The position numbers and the translations under genes are program-made. The notes under the pieces were generated by a model, which searched no databases, was not told the origin of the DNA, and saw nothing but the letters and a program-made list of their open reading frames with translations. A stretch of DNA of 64,000 nt from UBA9926 sp038131595 (lineage in GTDB: Bacteria; Pseudomonadota; Gammaproteobacteria; Pseudomonadales; Azotimanducaceae), in contig JAYPPR010000001.1 in the NCBI GenBank assembly GCA_038131595.1, forward strand, positions 82,273 through 146,272, written 5' to 3'. Of this stretch, positions 36,148-46,414 are shown in pieces (positions within the stretch are counted from its first letter, which is position 1; every line of letters starts with the position of its first letter).

Positions 36148-37017
36148 ATGCCGATAAGTGTACTAGGGTTCTATGCAGCACTGGTGCTGTGGGGCGTCCT
36201 TATCGCTCGCGGATTGAGCCGTCCTAAAGAGTGGTCACTAGTTGCCGCAATCGGGCTGGTGCTCTTACTCTTTTTGAACGTGCGTTACCTCATCGAGGGC
36301 GCGCCTGCGGGTATTGCGTTCTTTGTGAGCCTCTATGACGTGTTCGACAATTTGGGGTTGGCAATGGGCGAAACTCCTGCCGCCATGGCCGCTTGTGCAG
36401 GCAATGCCTGCTCGCTTTGGGGCGACACTTACACCCTGCATCAAAGTTGGGGAGTGGCTTTTTTCGATCGGTTTGTGTCAGCGCCTGCACTAAGAACCAA
36501 TGCGCTCTATATCCATCTCGCGTGTAACTCCGTGGCTTTTATTTTGATGCATGTGCAGCTCCTTTGGTCTGACAGAGCAGCGCGCGTCATATCGCACGCC
36601 TGGCTCGGGCGGCTAACAATGATTTTCCTGACGATTGGGACCGTCGCTGCGCTCTATCTTGCTAGTGAGCATGACGCCGTGAAGGAATATGGCGGGATTT
36701 GGGCGGAATGGGGCTTTTACTCGATGTCGCTCTGTGTGTTTGGCGCCGCCATGATGGGTTGGCGCATGGCGAGACGAGGCGATTGGGCCATGCATCGGGT
36801 GTGGATGATTCGCTTCGCCGGCGCAATGTACGGCGCCTTTTGGCTATTTCGTGCGCTGCTGGTGGTAACGGGGCCGTTGTTTCGGGAGTGGGAGACCGCA
36901 TCCCTCCTGATTTCTATTTGGGCATCGGCCCCCCTTGGGCTACTGATTGCTGAGGGCTTGCGCCGCAGGTGGGAAAGCCGGTCATCGAAGGCAAGCGCGG
37001 TCAGCCTTTCATCCTGA
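36148..37017 (+). CDS. DUF2306-like multi-pass membrane protein
   Basis: Inner-membrane protein of 289 residues with about seven to eight hydrophobic segments. The His-containing stretches AFILMHVQLLWS, RVISHAWLGRLTMIF and DWAMHRVWMIRFAGAMYG resemble DUF2306 and other b-type-like four-helix cores. I choose ATG 36148 with AGGGGTG upstream; an ATG at 36121 is an alternative. A 46-residue loop with two Cys (AACAGNACSLW) sits between segments. The next gene is an acyl-CoA ligase 98 bp away. Function unknown. Confidence 0.78.
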   Translation: MPISVLGFYAALVLWGVLIARGLSRPKEWSLVAAIGLVLLLFLNVRYLIEGAPAGIAFFVSLYDVFDNLGLAMGETPAAMAACAGNACSLWGDTYTLHQSWGVAFFDRFVSAPALRTNALYIHLACNSVAFILMHVQLLWSDRAARVISHAWLGRLTMIFLTIGTVAALYLASEHDAVKEYGGIWAEWGFYSMSLCVFGAAMMGWRMARRGDWAMHRVWMIRFAGAMYGAFWLFRALLVVTGPLFREWETASLLISIWASAPLGLLIAEGLRRRWESRSSKASAVSLSS

Positions 37018-37114
37018 TCTCGCACGCGTGACTGCGAGTTGCTTGGGGGGTCACGTCGCCCGCTCCGAGGCGAGCGCCCTGCGATGGGCGGGCTGGACAG
37101 AATAGAAATAGAGA

Positions 37115-38695
37115 ATGAGCAGTATGAGTAAAGATCACGCCAGAGCCATGACCGTTTCTGGGTTGATGCGTCAGGCAGCGAGGTACAACGCGAACAGGAT
37201 TGCCGTGATCGAGGGCGCTCGATCACTGACCTTCAGTGAGGCCTTTGATCGAGGGGTGCGACTCGCCAATGGGTTACTGGCCAAGGGATTCGCGCCCGGT
37301 GATCGTATCGCGGTTCTCGAGGACAACAGCCTTGAATCACAGGATATGTTTCTTGGGGCAGCGCTAGCAGGATTGGTTCGAGTACCGCTTTATGCCCGCA
37401 ATGCGATGCCAAGTCACGTCCACATGGTGTCGCACACGGGCTGTAAAGGCATGGTGGTGAGCAGTCAGTACGAGAGCGAGGGACGGTCGCTCATTGATCA
37501 AGTCAGTGGAATGGATTTGTTCCTATGCCGAGATGGTGACTATGAATCCTGGCTCTCCGCTCAATCCTCTGTTGACCCCGAGATTTCGGTAGCCGAGTCC
37601 GATTGGTTCATTATCAGGCACACCGGCGGCACAACCGGTAAGCCCAAAGGGGTGGCGTATAGCCACCGCACTTGGCTCGATGCAGGTCGGGATTGGTTTT
37701 ATAACTTTCCCCCTATGGACCCAGACGATGTTTGTCTGCATGTAGGGCCCATTTCTCATGGTAGCGGCTACCTCTATACCCCAACCTGGCTTGCTGGCTG
37801 CGCGAATCACTTGATGTCTGAATTTGATCCAGAGGCGGTGCTTCGAGCGATGGCAGATGGTCGGGGCAGCTTCATGTTCATGGTGCCATCCATGCTGAAC
37901 CAAGTCGTTCGGCATCCATTGGCCAAAACCCTGACCTATCCAGCGCTCAAAGTGATTCAAATTGGTGGCGCTCCCATTGCGGATGAAACCGCGCTCATGG
38001 GAAGGGAAGTGTTCGGCGATGTGCTTTATCAGGGCTTTGGGCAAACAGAGGCAGTGCCGGTGTGCATGATGGGCCCCAGCGAATGGTTTTCTTCTGTTGA
38101 GGGGTCTGAGCCGCTTCGTTCGGCGGGTCGAGTCCTCCCTTATGCTTATTTGGAGATCCGCGACCAAGATCAGCCAGAGCGCGAACTGCCGCTTGGTGAT
38201 GAGGGTGAGATTGCCATTCGATGCGATGGGCAGATGCTGGGCTTTTGGGACAACGATGATGCCACGGCTGAGCGGATGACGGGTGACGGGTTTGTACTGA
38301 CCGGAGACATTGGGCGGATCGATAGCAATGGCTACCTTTACGTGCTCGATCGCAAGGACGACATGATCATATCGGGCGGTTTCAATATTTGGCCCGCTGA
38401 ACTTGAGAACGTCATTTTGGATTATCCAGGGGTAGAAGAAGTCGCCGTATTTGCAGTGCCCAGCGAGCAATGGGGCGAATCCCCGGTTGCGGTGTGCGTG
38501 GTGGCGGATCCCTCTCAGTTCGAAGCCGAAGCCATCATCGAGCAATGTAAAACAAGGCTCGGCTCCTACAAAAAGCCCAGCCAAGTGATCTTCCAGGAGG
38601 CACCGCTGCCCAAAAGCCCGGTAGGCAAAGTGCAGCGCAAGGTGTTGCGCGAGCAGTTCTGGGGCAATGGCGGGCGTCGCGTCGCGGGCAGTTAG
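37115..38695 (+). CDS. AMP-binding acyl-CoA synthetase
   Basis: ANL-superfamily ligase of 526 residues that would activate a carboxylic acid with ATP and CoA. HTGGTTGKPKGVAYSH is the P-loop motif, GFGQTEAVPV the A5 motif, YLYVLDRKDDMIISGGFNIW the hinge Asp-Arg-Lys region and LPKSPVGKVQRKVLRE the A10 Lys. Length and order match medium- or long-chain and aryl ligases; the acid is not fixed. The ATG at 37115 has weak GAGA upstream. It may feed the enoyl-CoA hydratase and dehydrogenase genes nearby. Confidence 0.93.
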   Translation: MSSMSKDHARAMTVSGLMRQAARYNANRIAVIEGARSLTFSEAFDRGVRLANGLLAKGFAPGDRIAVLEDNSLESQDMFLGAALAGLVRVPLYARNAMPSHVHMVSHTGCKGMVVSSQYESEGRSLIDQVSGMDLFLCRDGDYESWLSAQSSVDPEISVAESDWFIIRHTGGTTGKPKGVAYSHRTWLDAGRDWFYNFPPMDPDDVCLHVGPISHGSGYLYTPTWLAGCANHLMSEFDPEAVLRAMADGRGSFMFMVPSMLNQVVRHPLAKTLTYPALKVIQIGGAPIADETALMGREVFGDVLYQGFGQTEAVPVCMMGPSEWFSSVEGSEPLRSAGRVLPYAYLEIRDQDQPERELPLGDEGEIAIRCDGQMLGFWDNDDATAERMTGDGFVLTGDIGRIDSNGYLYVLDRKDDMIISGGFNIWPAELENVILDYPGVEEVAVFAVPSEQWGESPVAVCVVADPSQFEAEAIIEQCKTRLGSYKKPSQVIFQEAPLPKSPVGKVQRKVLREQFWGNGGRRVAGS

Positions 38696-38815
38696 CAGGA
38701 GCGACCGTAATGGCTCATATATTGGTTGCGGTTATCCGCCATTGACATCGCTCGCTAATCTGGCACAAATAGAACTAAGGAAATGGACAGTCATCGATCC
38801 AAAGGAGGGGGCACC

Positions 38816-39364
38816 ATGGGACTTAATTTAGCGGCAATGGAAAAAATCACGGCCGATGTGCAAATGAACGACCTGAAGTGGGTCGAGGTAGGTGAAGGAT
38901 CCTACTTTAAGGTGCTTACGGTACATGAGCCCACAAATACTGTAGCGTTCAGCTACAAAATGGATGCCGGCGCGCCAGACTTCCCAAGTCACTTCCACAT
39001 CTGTCGGGCTATGGCTTGGACGATTCGCGGGTGGTATGGGTATCGCGAGTCAGAAAACCCGGTTGAAAGCCGGATTCATACGGGGATGTTTTCTTATGAG
39101 GCGGCTGGGTCATTTCATACCCCCTACAGCGATTGTCCAGAGGGTTTTGAAACTGTTGGTATTTTTGAGGGCGATACGGAAGTGCTCCTGCAAAACCATG
39201 CAGAGCCCGATCCAAACTCTGAGCGAATCGGTGATCTGCTGGTGGGTGACTTTATCGAGTGGTCCAGCCCGGCAACGCATATTGTCCATAAAGATGGCAC
39301 CATCACTGGAAGCCCGACGTTCAAATACGACTTCACGGGTGGAGTGAACGCTTTCAAGGTGTAG
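38816..39364 (+). CDS. Cupin-domain protein (dioxygenase-like)
   Basis: Double-stranded beta-helix protein of 182 residues. PSHFHICRAMAWTIRGWYGY and AGSFHTPYSDCPEGFETVGIFEG carry the two cupin motifs with metal-ligand His residues. The arrangement resembles 2,4'-dihydroxyacetophenone dioxygenase and related ChrR-like cupins, but substrate is unproven. AAAGGAGG lies just upstream of ATG 38816, preferred over ATG 38783. A good terminator follows. Confidence 0.85.
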   Translation: MGLNLAAMEKITADVQMNDLKWVEVGEGSYFKVLTVHEPTNTVAFSYKMDAGAPDFPSHFHICRAMAWTIRGWYGYRESENPVESRIHTGMFSYEAAGSFHTPYSDCPEGFETVGIFEGDTEVLLQNHAEPDPNSERIGDLLVGDFIEWSSPATHIVHKDGTITGSPTFKYDFTGGVNAFKV

Positions 39365-39383
39365 TGGTAACGCACCCGGTCAT

Positions 39384-39404
39384 GAAAGGCGCCTTTCTCT
39401 TTTT
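39384..39404 (+). terminator. Rho-independent terminator after cupin gene
   Basis: GAAAGGCGCCTTTC is a perfect palindrome followed by TCTTTTT, 19 nt after the cupin stop. Confidence 0.8.
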
Positions 39405-39428
39405 AGGTAACTAATCTGAATTGACAAC

Positions 39429-40989
39429 ATGGCAATCCAATCAGTGATCATCAATCTGGCTGCGCTAATCACCTGCTTGGTATCGGTTACGTCTTATGCG
39501 CTAGCCACCAAAGAGCGCGATGATCAACCCATCGCTCAACCTGAGCTTACGGTAGTTCAAGGCGGCCTCGTCGTTGATGGAACAGGTGCCCCGGCTTTCG
39601 AGGGTGATGTATGGATAAGAGGTCGCTTGATTGAGAAAGTCACTCAGGGCGACAGAGAGCCAGTGCCTTTTGACGCGAGAGTCATCGACGCGCATGGTCG
39701 TGTAGTTGCGCCTGGATTTGTCGACCCGCACAGTCATGGTGACCCGCTTATTACCCCCGCATTTGAGAACTTTCTGGCACAGGGCGTGACGACCATCACG
39801 CTCGGCCAGGATGGCAGTAGTCCAGTGGTCGTAGGATTCCCAGCACTGTATGAGCAATACGAGGAGCTAGGGCTTGGCGTGAACATCGCTATGTTTGTCG
39901 GTCACGGTAGTTTACGTGCCGCAACCTCGATTGACAAAATCCAGATCCAAGTCCTGCTGAGATTGAGGAGATCGCTGCGCTGCTTGATACGGCGCTGGAC
40001 CATACCTTTGGCATGAGCAGTGGTCTTGAGTACCACCCAGGGCTCTGGGCGAGCGAGCCCGAATTGATCAGGCTTGCGAAGGTGGTGGGTAACCGCAATC
40101 GAGTCATCATGAGCCACCTCAGAAGCGAGGATGATGAGGACCTAGACGCTGCAATTGAAGAACTCGTTCGGCAAGGTCAGTTTGCGAAGGTTCATGTCGC
40201 GCATATCAAGTCGGTCTACGGAAAGGATGCCGGTCGAGGGCAGCAAATTATTTCGAACCTAGCAGCGGCGCGCGCGTCGGGAGTCGATATTACGGCGGAT
40301 TTTTACCCCTACAATGCAAGCTACACGAGTGTGTCTTTAGTATTTCCGGTATGGGCAAAAACGGTTCCGGACTTTGAGCAAACTAAAGGTCTGAGGCGTG
40401 CCGAATTACTTGATCACTTGAGGTGGCGCGTTAATGCCAGAAACGGGCCAGGGCCATGTTGCTGGCAAACGAACCCTATACAGGGCTCACACTAGAGGCG
40501 GTTGCTCAACAATTGGGTAAACCTTTTGAAGAAGTTTTGATGGATGACTTAGGCCCAGGCGGCGGTTCAGCTGCCTACTTCGTCATGAATGACGCGCTGC
40601 AAACCTCGTTGCTCCAGGGAGAAATGATTATGGTGGGGTCTGACGGCAGTCCTTCGGGTTTTCACCCGCGTGGGCATGGAACAGTAGCTCGCATAATCCA
40701 GCGATTTGTTTATGCGAATCAGACACTTAGCCTAGAGCAAGCCATAAAAAAAATGACCTCAATGCCTGCAGAAGTCTTGGGCCTAAACAATCGGGGTTCT
40801 ATCGCGTCCGGAAAAATAGCGGATATTGTTGTCTTCGATCCTCATCGAGTTAAGGAGACAGCGACCTATGCTGAACCTCATCAGTTGGCAGAGGGATTTG
40901 ATTGGGTGCTTTTAGGTGGCGAAATCGCGAGGAAAAATGGGGTAACGCTCCCTGAGCGAAGAGGGCGAGTCCTTCGGCCCAATTGGTAA
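39429..40989 (+). pseudogene. D-aminoacylase / N-acyl-D-amino-acid deacylase, two frameshifts
   Basis: Amidohydrolase of about 520 residues after repair, probably secreted (signal segment NLAALITCLVSVTSYALA). PGFVDPHSHGD holds the metal-binding HxH, IMSHLRSEDDED and KVHVAHIKS the further His residues, and MVGSDGSPSGFHPRGHGT the metal Asp near the end; NRGSIASGKIADIVVFDP is the common C-terminal motif. Frame 1 breaks at the AAAA run 39936-39939 (one A missing; SIDK then NPDPSPAEIEEI). Frame 2 breaks near 40445-40458 (one base missing, before MLLANEPYTG). Both losses are single bases. Confidence 0.87.
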
Positions 40990-41136
40990 CCGTTTTGTCA
41001 GGTTCTGACTGACGCGCTGCTGCTAGATGTAAAGCCGCGTAGTGTGCTTGAGTCGAATCAAGGCTGATATTGCGCAAGTTTTTTTGTCTGGGCGTCCGTT
41101 TCGATTTGTTATTTGCCGACGAAAAAAAGGAGTTAC

Positions 41137-42649
41137 TCAAGGTTGGATGGGGTAAGACTTCGTACTGATCCTCCAGATGCTGGCTCCTACGTCGTCGGCG
41201 ACGAGTAAGGCGCCTGTGGAGTCCTCGATAACTCCGACTGGTCTTCCTCTGGCTTCGCCTTTCTCGCTTAAAAAACCTTTGAGCAGTGGTTTGACCGTGC
41301 CTTTGACTTCACCATATTGCGAGACTTCGACGGCAATGACCTGATAGCCACTCCATGGGTTGCGATTCCAAGAGCCGCGTTGCGTGATTATGGCGTGTTG
41401 AGCCAGGCCAGGAATAGAAGGCGATGCATAAAAAGGTGAGGCCCAAGGAGGCAGTGTGGGCGCCGAGTGCATAGTTGGGAACTTGCCTTGGTGCCACTAC
41501 TCTATCTCGCCGTTCAGACTCTTCGGTTTTTTGTAAGTTCGGTGGTCCCGCGGGTGCCTTACCGTACTTCGTGTATTGAGTTATCTGGCTGACCCAGTCG
41601 CGCGGTACTCTTGGGTCCTCGAAGTTGCCCCAGTAGTGAGTGGGCCAGCCGAAATCATCTCCAGCATTGACCTGAGCAAGGTAGTCAGGCACGAGATCAT
41701 TACCCAGCTGATCTCGCTCGTTGACGACTGTCCAGAGAGTGTCCGTGGACGTATGCCAGGCCATGCCCACTGGATTGCGCAGCCCTTTAGCAAAAGGAGT
41801 GAGCTCGCGGGTATTTAGATCAAGTCGCCAAATGCCTGCTCGCCCAGTTTCGGCCTCTACTCCAAGTTCCCCGATGTTGCTGTTTGAACCAACAGCCACA
41901 AAGAGGGCTTCGCCGTTTGGGTGGGCGAGCAAGTTCTTGGTCCAATGACTATTAGGGGCTGCAGCGGGTAGTCTCGTAATTAGTTCGCCACGCTTGGTAA
42001 TACTGGTATCACCGTTGGCGTAAGGGTAGGCAAGAATGGCGTCCGTATTCGCCACAAACAGCGTTTGACCAATAAGGGCCATACCAAATGGTGATTTGAG
42101 CCCTGTGATGAACGGAACTTGCAGATCTGCAATGCCGTCTTGATCGGTATCTCTCAAAAGCGTAATGCGATCCGCAGAGGGGTAACCCGAGCCCGTAAAG
42201 CGCATGATTCTTTTTGCGACCCAGGCGAGCACATTGCTGCGGCGGGACGACATTTGAGGTGCATCGGTTTCTGCAACGAGAATATCCCCATTGGGCAGAG
42301 CATGCAGCCAGCGAGGGTGGTCAAGACCTTGTGCGAAGGCTTGCACATCGTATCCTTCAGTGGGAGTAGGCCTCTCACCAGGTTTCCAACCTACAGCCTT
42401 CGACAGCTTCATGACAGGGAGCGTTTGCGGTTTGGGCGGTTTGAGTAGTGGAGCAGGTCCCCAGCCGTAAGCCATGTCGGGGTCGCCCGGCTCAACGGTT
42501 TGGCATCCAAGTAATGCGAACGATAGGGTGCTGACGGCAAGCACGTAGCGAAACATAGTGCGAGTACAGCCGGTGGGCGCTCGGAAGACCCGTTTCATAA
42601 ATGACAATTTGAGACCGCTCGTTTTGTCTCTGATTAGATCGTGGCTCAT
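41137..42649 (-). pseudogene. Sorbosone dehydrogenase-family lipoprotein, one frameshift
   Basis: PQQ-type beta-propeller (glucose/sorbosone dehydrogenase family), about 470-500 residues. The N-terminus has a lipoprotein signal (LSFALLGC) suggesting outer-membrane attachment. GLDHPRWLHALPNGDILVAE, FGMALIGQTLFVANTDAILAY, GLRNPVGMAWHTSTDTLW and the late RGSWNRNPWSGYQVI are propeller blades and the family's C-terminal motif. The frame breaks at the A5 run 41430-41434 (T5 on the coding strand): removing one T gives LTFYASPSIPGLAQHAI. The start is unclear; ATG 42649, 42598 and 42556 all precede the lipobox. Confidence 0.85.
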
Positions 42650-43045
42650 TTTATGTTTTACGACGAACGCCAGGAAGCGATTGATGAGGGGATGAGTAAA
42701 TCAGCCTTGTCTCGTGAACTGAGACAATCGCCGAGGGCTTCCTCACAAAAAATTACGGGCAAGGCCGCCTTGCGCACAGACAAATGGTCTTTGATCGGCA
42801 GCATCGACCAAACATGGGAAGGTGGACTTAGCATCGCCGTTAGCTCTGGGCCTCGGCAGGTGTAGGGTGTGAGGGAGGCCCGCAAACAGGATGATCTTCT
42901 TCTTTGAAGTGGATTAAGGAAGCGCGCTTGTTGCCAGTTGCGTAGTTAGAGTGAAAGCTGGTTTGTAGAAAGGTTATGGTCGACTAATCGATTTCAGCTT
43001 TGCAGTCACGCTATGATGCTCGGTAAATTGGCTGGATGGAAAACT

Positions 43046-43402
43046 ATGAAAGTGATCGTTGCAGGGTATATCGATTTTGAGCACCCGAATGAGGTATCTG
43101 AAATATTGATATCGGCGAGACCCCACATTGAGGGAGCGTTGGAGGAAGAAGGTTGTATTGCCTATTCTTGGACAGAATGCCATCTCACACCTGGTCGCGT
43201 CTTTGTGTATGAAGAATGGACATCATCTGAGACGCTGTCCGCCCACCTAGCAAGTCATTGGTACCGAGACATGGGCGGCCACCTTGCATCGTTTGCCCGC
43301 AAGCCTCGAACGAATGTCATTAAGAAATATCGCGTGGATTTAGAGGAACCAGTCTACGATGATACAGGAGTGGCAAGGGGGCATTTTCTCACCACCGATT
43401 AA
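43046..43402 (+). CDS. Antibiotic-biosynthesis-monooxygenase (ABM) fold protein
   Basis: Ferredoxin-like dimeric alpha-beta barrel protein of 118 residues. MKVIVAGYIDFEHPNEVSEIL opens the fold, then CIAYSWTECHLTPGRVFVYEEW is the typical strand pair of ABM/YgiN quinol monooxygenase-like proteins. Possible oxygenase or dehydratase role; no catalytic marks. GGATGG lies upstream of ATG 43046, chosen because it starts at the first strand. Small standalone gene. Confidence 0.8.
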   Translation: MKVIVAGYIDFEHPNEVSEILISARPHIEGALEEEGCIAYSWTECHLTPGRVFVYEEWTSSETLSAHLASHWYRDMGGHLASFARKPRTNVIKKYRVDLEEPVYDDTGVARGHFLTTD

Positions 43403-43614
43403 ACGGTCCCGTTTTACTAACATACTGAAGATGAGCGCCAGCCAAATACGAGTAGTTAAAGGCAATGGTTGATAGATACAGTATTTGAAATTTGAGTTGT
43501 AGCCATCAATTAGCCTGCAGGCACATCTTAAATGAGGAGAGGCAGTGCCGAGGCGCTTAAACAACACACAGGACGGCATGGTGCGAGGAAGAGAAATTTA
43601 ATAGGGAGATAATA

Positions 43615-43977
43615 GTGACGCGCAGTGCAGTAGAGACCATACAAACTTTTTGGCGTATCCAGGACGCTGGAGACTATACCGCCATGGTGGAACTTTTCGA
43701 CAAAGACGCGATGTTAGTCGACCCATTCTTCGGCAACTTTCAAGGGCGAGAGGCTATCGCTGGGTTTATGGCCAAGATGAATGTTGAGATGAAGAAGCGT
43801 GAGACTCACTTTGAGGTAGTAGAAATCGATGGTGGTGGTGAGGTTGCATGGGCCCAATGGGTTGCCGTGACCCCACGAGGCCGCGTCGAGGGCTGTGGGC
43901 TCTACCGAGTGCGCAATGGGTTGATGACCTACTACAAGGATTATATGAATTCACCGGAAACAGGCGGGTCCCCCTGA
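43615..43977 (+). CDS. SnoaL-like NTF2-fold protein
   Basis: Protein of 120 residues in the SnoaL/NTF2-like family. VETIQTFWRIQDAGDYTAMV, LFDKDAMLVDPFFGNFQGREAI (each given in part) and the closing GLYRVRNGLMTYYKDY match the polyketide cyclase-like/ketosteroid isomerase pattern, with Asp and Tyr residues lining a pocket. GTG start with AGGGAG upstream. Enzymatic function is likely but unassigned. Confidence 0.85.
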   Translation: MTRSAVETIQTFWRIQDAGDYTAMVELFDKDAMLVDPFFGNFQGREAIAGFMAKMNVEMKKRETHFEVVEIDGGGEVAWAQWVAVTPRGRVEGCGLYRVRNGLMTYYKDYMNSPETGGSP

Positions 43978-44063
43978 GAGTGCGTTACGCCAGATAAACC
44001 TCAAAAAGACTAAGTGGCCGAAAGATACGAGAAAGGAATTTTGAGACCGAAGCGAATCATCTG

Positions 44064-44366
44064 ATGATTGGGAACATAATTCTGAAATATGTCCCGAGCA
44101 TGGGAGCGTTTTTCCTCGTTCCGGTTCTCGCTAGCTGTTCCTTTATTCTAGACCGCGCGGAATTTAATCCCAACCAGACGGGAATTGCTTCCTGCCAATT
44201 CACGTCGGGAGCTCACCCTCAGATGGTTACCCACGATAGAAATCCCTACGGGGAATCGGTTAGGACCCGCACGGGTCAGACGCAACTGATGACTGAGTGT
44301 CTCGAACGTCTCGATGCGATAGCGGATGCAGCAGAGGACAAGACCGACTCTGATGAAACTGAGTGA
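44064..44366 (+). CDS. Small putative lipoprotein
   Basis: Protein of 100 residues with a lipoprotein signal: hydrophobic GAFFLVPVLASC with the lipobox LASC, Cys as the acylation site. The mature part is short and polar with two further Cys (about residues 44 and 79) and an acidic C-terminus (AAEDKTDSDETE). No family recognised. ATG chosen because it gives a suitable signal peptide. Probably a periplasm-facing envelope protein. Confidence 0.65.
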   Translation: MIGNIILKYVPSMGAFFLVPVLASCSFILDRAEFNPNQTGIASCQFTSGAHPQMVTHDRNPYGESVRTRTGQTQLMTECLERLDAIADAAEDKTDSDETE

Positions 44367-44610
44367 GAGACTACTTGGCCTAACCCTGGAGTCTTTGGTT
44401 TTTACTCCGTAGAATGGCCCGGTTAAAAGATTCCTAATGGAGACAACAAGGGCCTCCACGAGTTTCAGGAGAGGATAGCTGGTCTTTGACAGAGGAATTA
44501 GTGTTGGTTTACAGGTAATAAAAAGTCATAACCTCATCCAGAATACTCCTTCCAACTTTCTTGATGAGACATTAAGGTCATATCTGCAACCCTAGACGAG
44601 GCAAACCGAC

Positions 44611-45702
44611 ATGATGATTCCTAAGGTCCCTGAGGAGTTTACGGCAGACTGGCTAAATCAGGCCTTGGCCTCGAGATTGGGCGATGCGGAAGTGCAAAAT
44701 GTGACGGTCAAAGCATCCGAAGTGCCTGGTCAGACGGCTGAGATAGCGTTTCTGGATATTACATATAGTGACCCTAACTGCGGGTTAGCGACTAGCGTCG
44801 TGGCTAAGTACACGAGCCAAAACCCGCAGGTGATTGCGGACATCATTAGCAACTACGATCAGTATCGCCGTGAAACGTCTTTCTATAGTGAATTCCCAGA
44901 CGTGGGCATCGCTACGCCAGACTGTTTGTATGTAGATTATGATCAATCAAGACAAGAGTTTGTAATACTTCTTGCGAATCTATCACCTGCTGAATCACCC
45001 TCTTGGGCGGTAACCGACTCCCAAGTGGCGATGGCTGTGGGCGCACTGCCCGGGCTACACGCTAAGTGGTGGAGAGATCCTGTACTTCGCCAGAAGGATT
45101 GGATCGTACAGTTCGATAACAAAGAGTTTTTTGGAGCGGCGATGGGCGCCGCACATATGGTGGCCCCGATCATCAAGGACCTATATGGCGAAGTTGAACC
45201 GACTCAGCGCGCGATGGCATTAATGGCAGAAAAACTTGATGCTATGCTCGCATGGACTGCAACCAGACCGTTCACTTTTGTTCACGGTGACTTTCACGCC
45301 AAGCAAATGTTCTTTCCAACGGATGAAGGGGGAGAATTTGCGGTCATTGATTGGCAATTCCCTTTTGTCGCGCCCGGTGCTTGGGATGTTTCCCGCATTA
45401 TTGGACTCGGGCTAACAGATGAGCAGCGTCAGTTGTAAATGGAAAGCATTGTGGCTGGGTATCACGTGGCGCTCACTGACCGTGGCGTCACCGACTACAG
45501 CAGAGACGAGCTCGATATTGACATAAGCTATGGACTCGCTGTTAGTCAGATGATCATGGTAATTGCCTCTGCGCAGACGGATGTTACCTTGATTCAGAAG
45601 GAGTGCTCTGACCTAGGGGTGGATTGGCAAGACATGATGCTGTATCGAACTCAGAACGCGATGCTTGAATGGAAAACTTTAGAGTTGCTTGAGAGCATTT
45701 AA
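44611..45702 (+). pseudogene. Aminoglycoside-phosphotransferase-like kinase with in-frame stop
   Basis: Kinase-fold protein of about 363 residues if read through. FTFVHGDFHAKQMFF is the catalytic HGDxH loop (here with His in place of Asn after the Ala) and FAVIDWQFP the metal-binding DxD-like motif, as in the APH / ecdysteroid-kinase-like family. An in-frame TAA at 45436-45438 (after DEQRQL) interrupts it; the same frame continues from 45439 with family-like helices to 45702. This is a nonsense codon, not a frameshift. It could be one base change from AAA or CAA, or a real split gene. Confidence 0.8.
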
Positions 45703-45765
45703 TTGAGGGTTGGCCCTAGCTGCCCTGGCAAAAAGCGGACGGCAAAGAGACCATTAGCTTGCAAA

Positions 45766-45795
45766 TCAAAACGGCGCCAGCAGGCGCCGTTTTTA
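45766..45795. terminator. Bidirectional terminator
   Basis: ACGGCGCC-AGCA-GGCGCCGT (45771-45790) is a perfect 8-bp stem flanked by AAAA and TTTTT. It can end the cold-shock transcript on the minus strand and the kinase transcript on the plus strand. Confidence 0.88.
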
Positions 45796-45806
45796 TTGAG
45801 CCCTGG

Positions 45807-46025
45807 CTAGCTTCTGATTTCGAGCGCAGTTGCAGAGGTTCGTCCGCGCTCGCTTGATAGGCTGAAGCTGAGTTGCTGACCGTCTTTCAGACCGTCGAGA
45901 CCAGAGCTGTGTACTGCAGTAATGTGAACAAAGATGTCTTTGTCGCCTGAGTCAGGGCAGATGAAGCCGTAACCTTTTTTCTCATCAAACCACTTGACTG
46001 TTCCGTTTTGCTTTTCATTACTCAT
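45807..46025 (-). CDS. CspA-family cold-shock protein
   Basis: Nucleic-acid-binding OB-fold protein of 72 residues. GTVKWFDEKKGYGFI is the RNP1-containing segment and DIFVHITAV the RNP2 segment. Typical RNA chaperone. GGAGATACGC upstream supports the ATG. The 389 bp upstream may hold a long 5' leader as in other csp genes, but I see no cold-shock box with certainty. Confidence 0.96.
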   Translation of the reverse strand: MSNEKQNGTVKWFDEKKGYGFICPDSGDKDIFVHITAVHSSGLDGLKDGQQLSFSLSSERGRTSATALEIRS

Positions 46026-46414
46026 TGCGTATCTCCAATTGATTTAGTTTAAGTGTTCAACCTGCCACCAAGGCGGTGGCCCCTAACGGCAACAAACAGA
46101 AGGCAGAGTTCGGGCAGGCGTAACACAATGGGAGACCCAGGACATCACGGAAAGGCGCGAGCAGCAAAGTACGTTCGATCGTTGATCATCGAGTGATTGA
46201 ATCGAGGCGCATTAGATAGGAAGGACGCCAAGGTTGCAAGTCAAAGTTTCGGAGACCGCTAAAGAGTAACAAGTGTCCAGCTCGCGGTTTGACAGGAAAG
46301 GGGATGAATCTTCGATCGTGGGTTTGAATTATCGCCCAGCAGCGGACGCTGGAGTCGTTCACGTGTTGCGGCTTTACTAGGACTAGATGCTGCTAAGCAT
46401 TTGGACGCGGGCCC
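46026..46414. other. Intergenic region before cold-shock gene
   Basis: About 390 bp between two minus-strand genes. No ORF supported. Possible 5' leader of the cold-shock mRNA. Confidence 0.35.
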
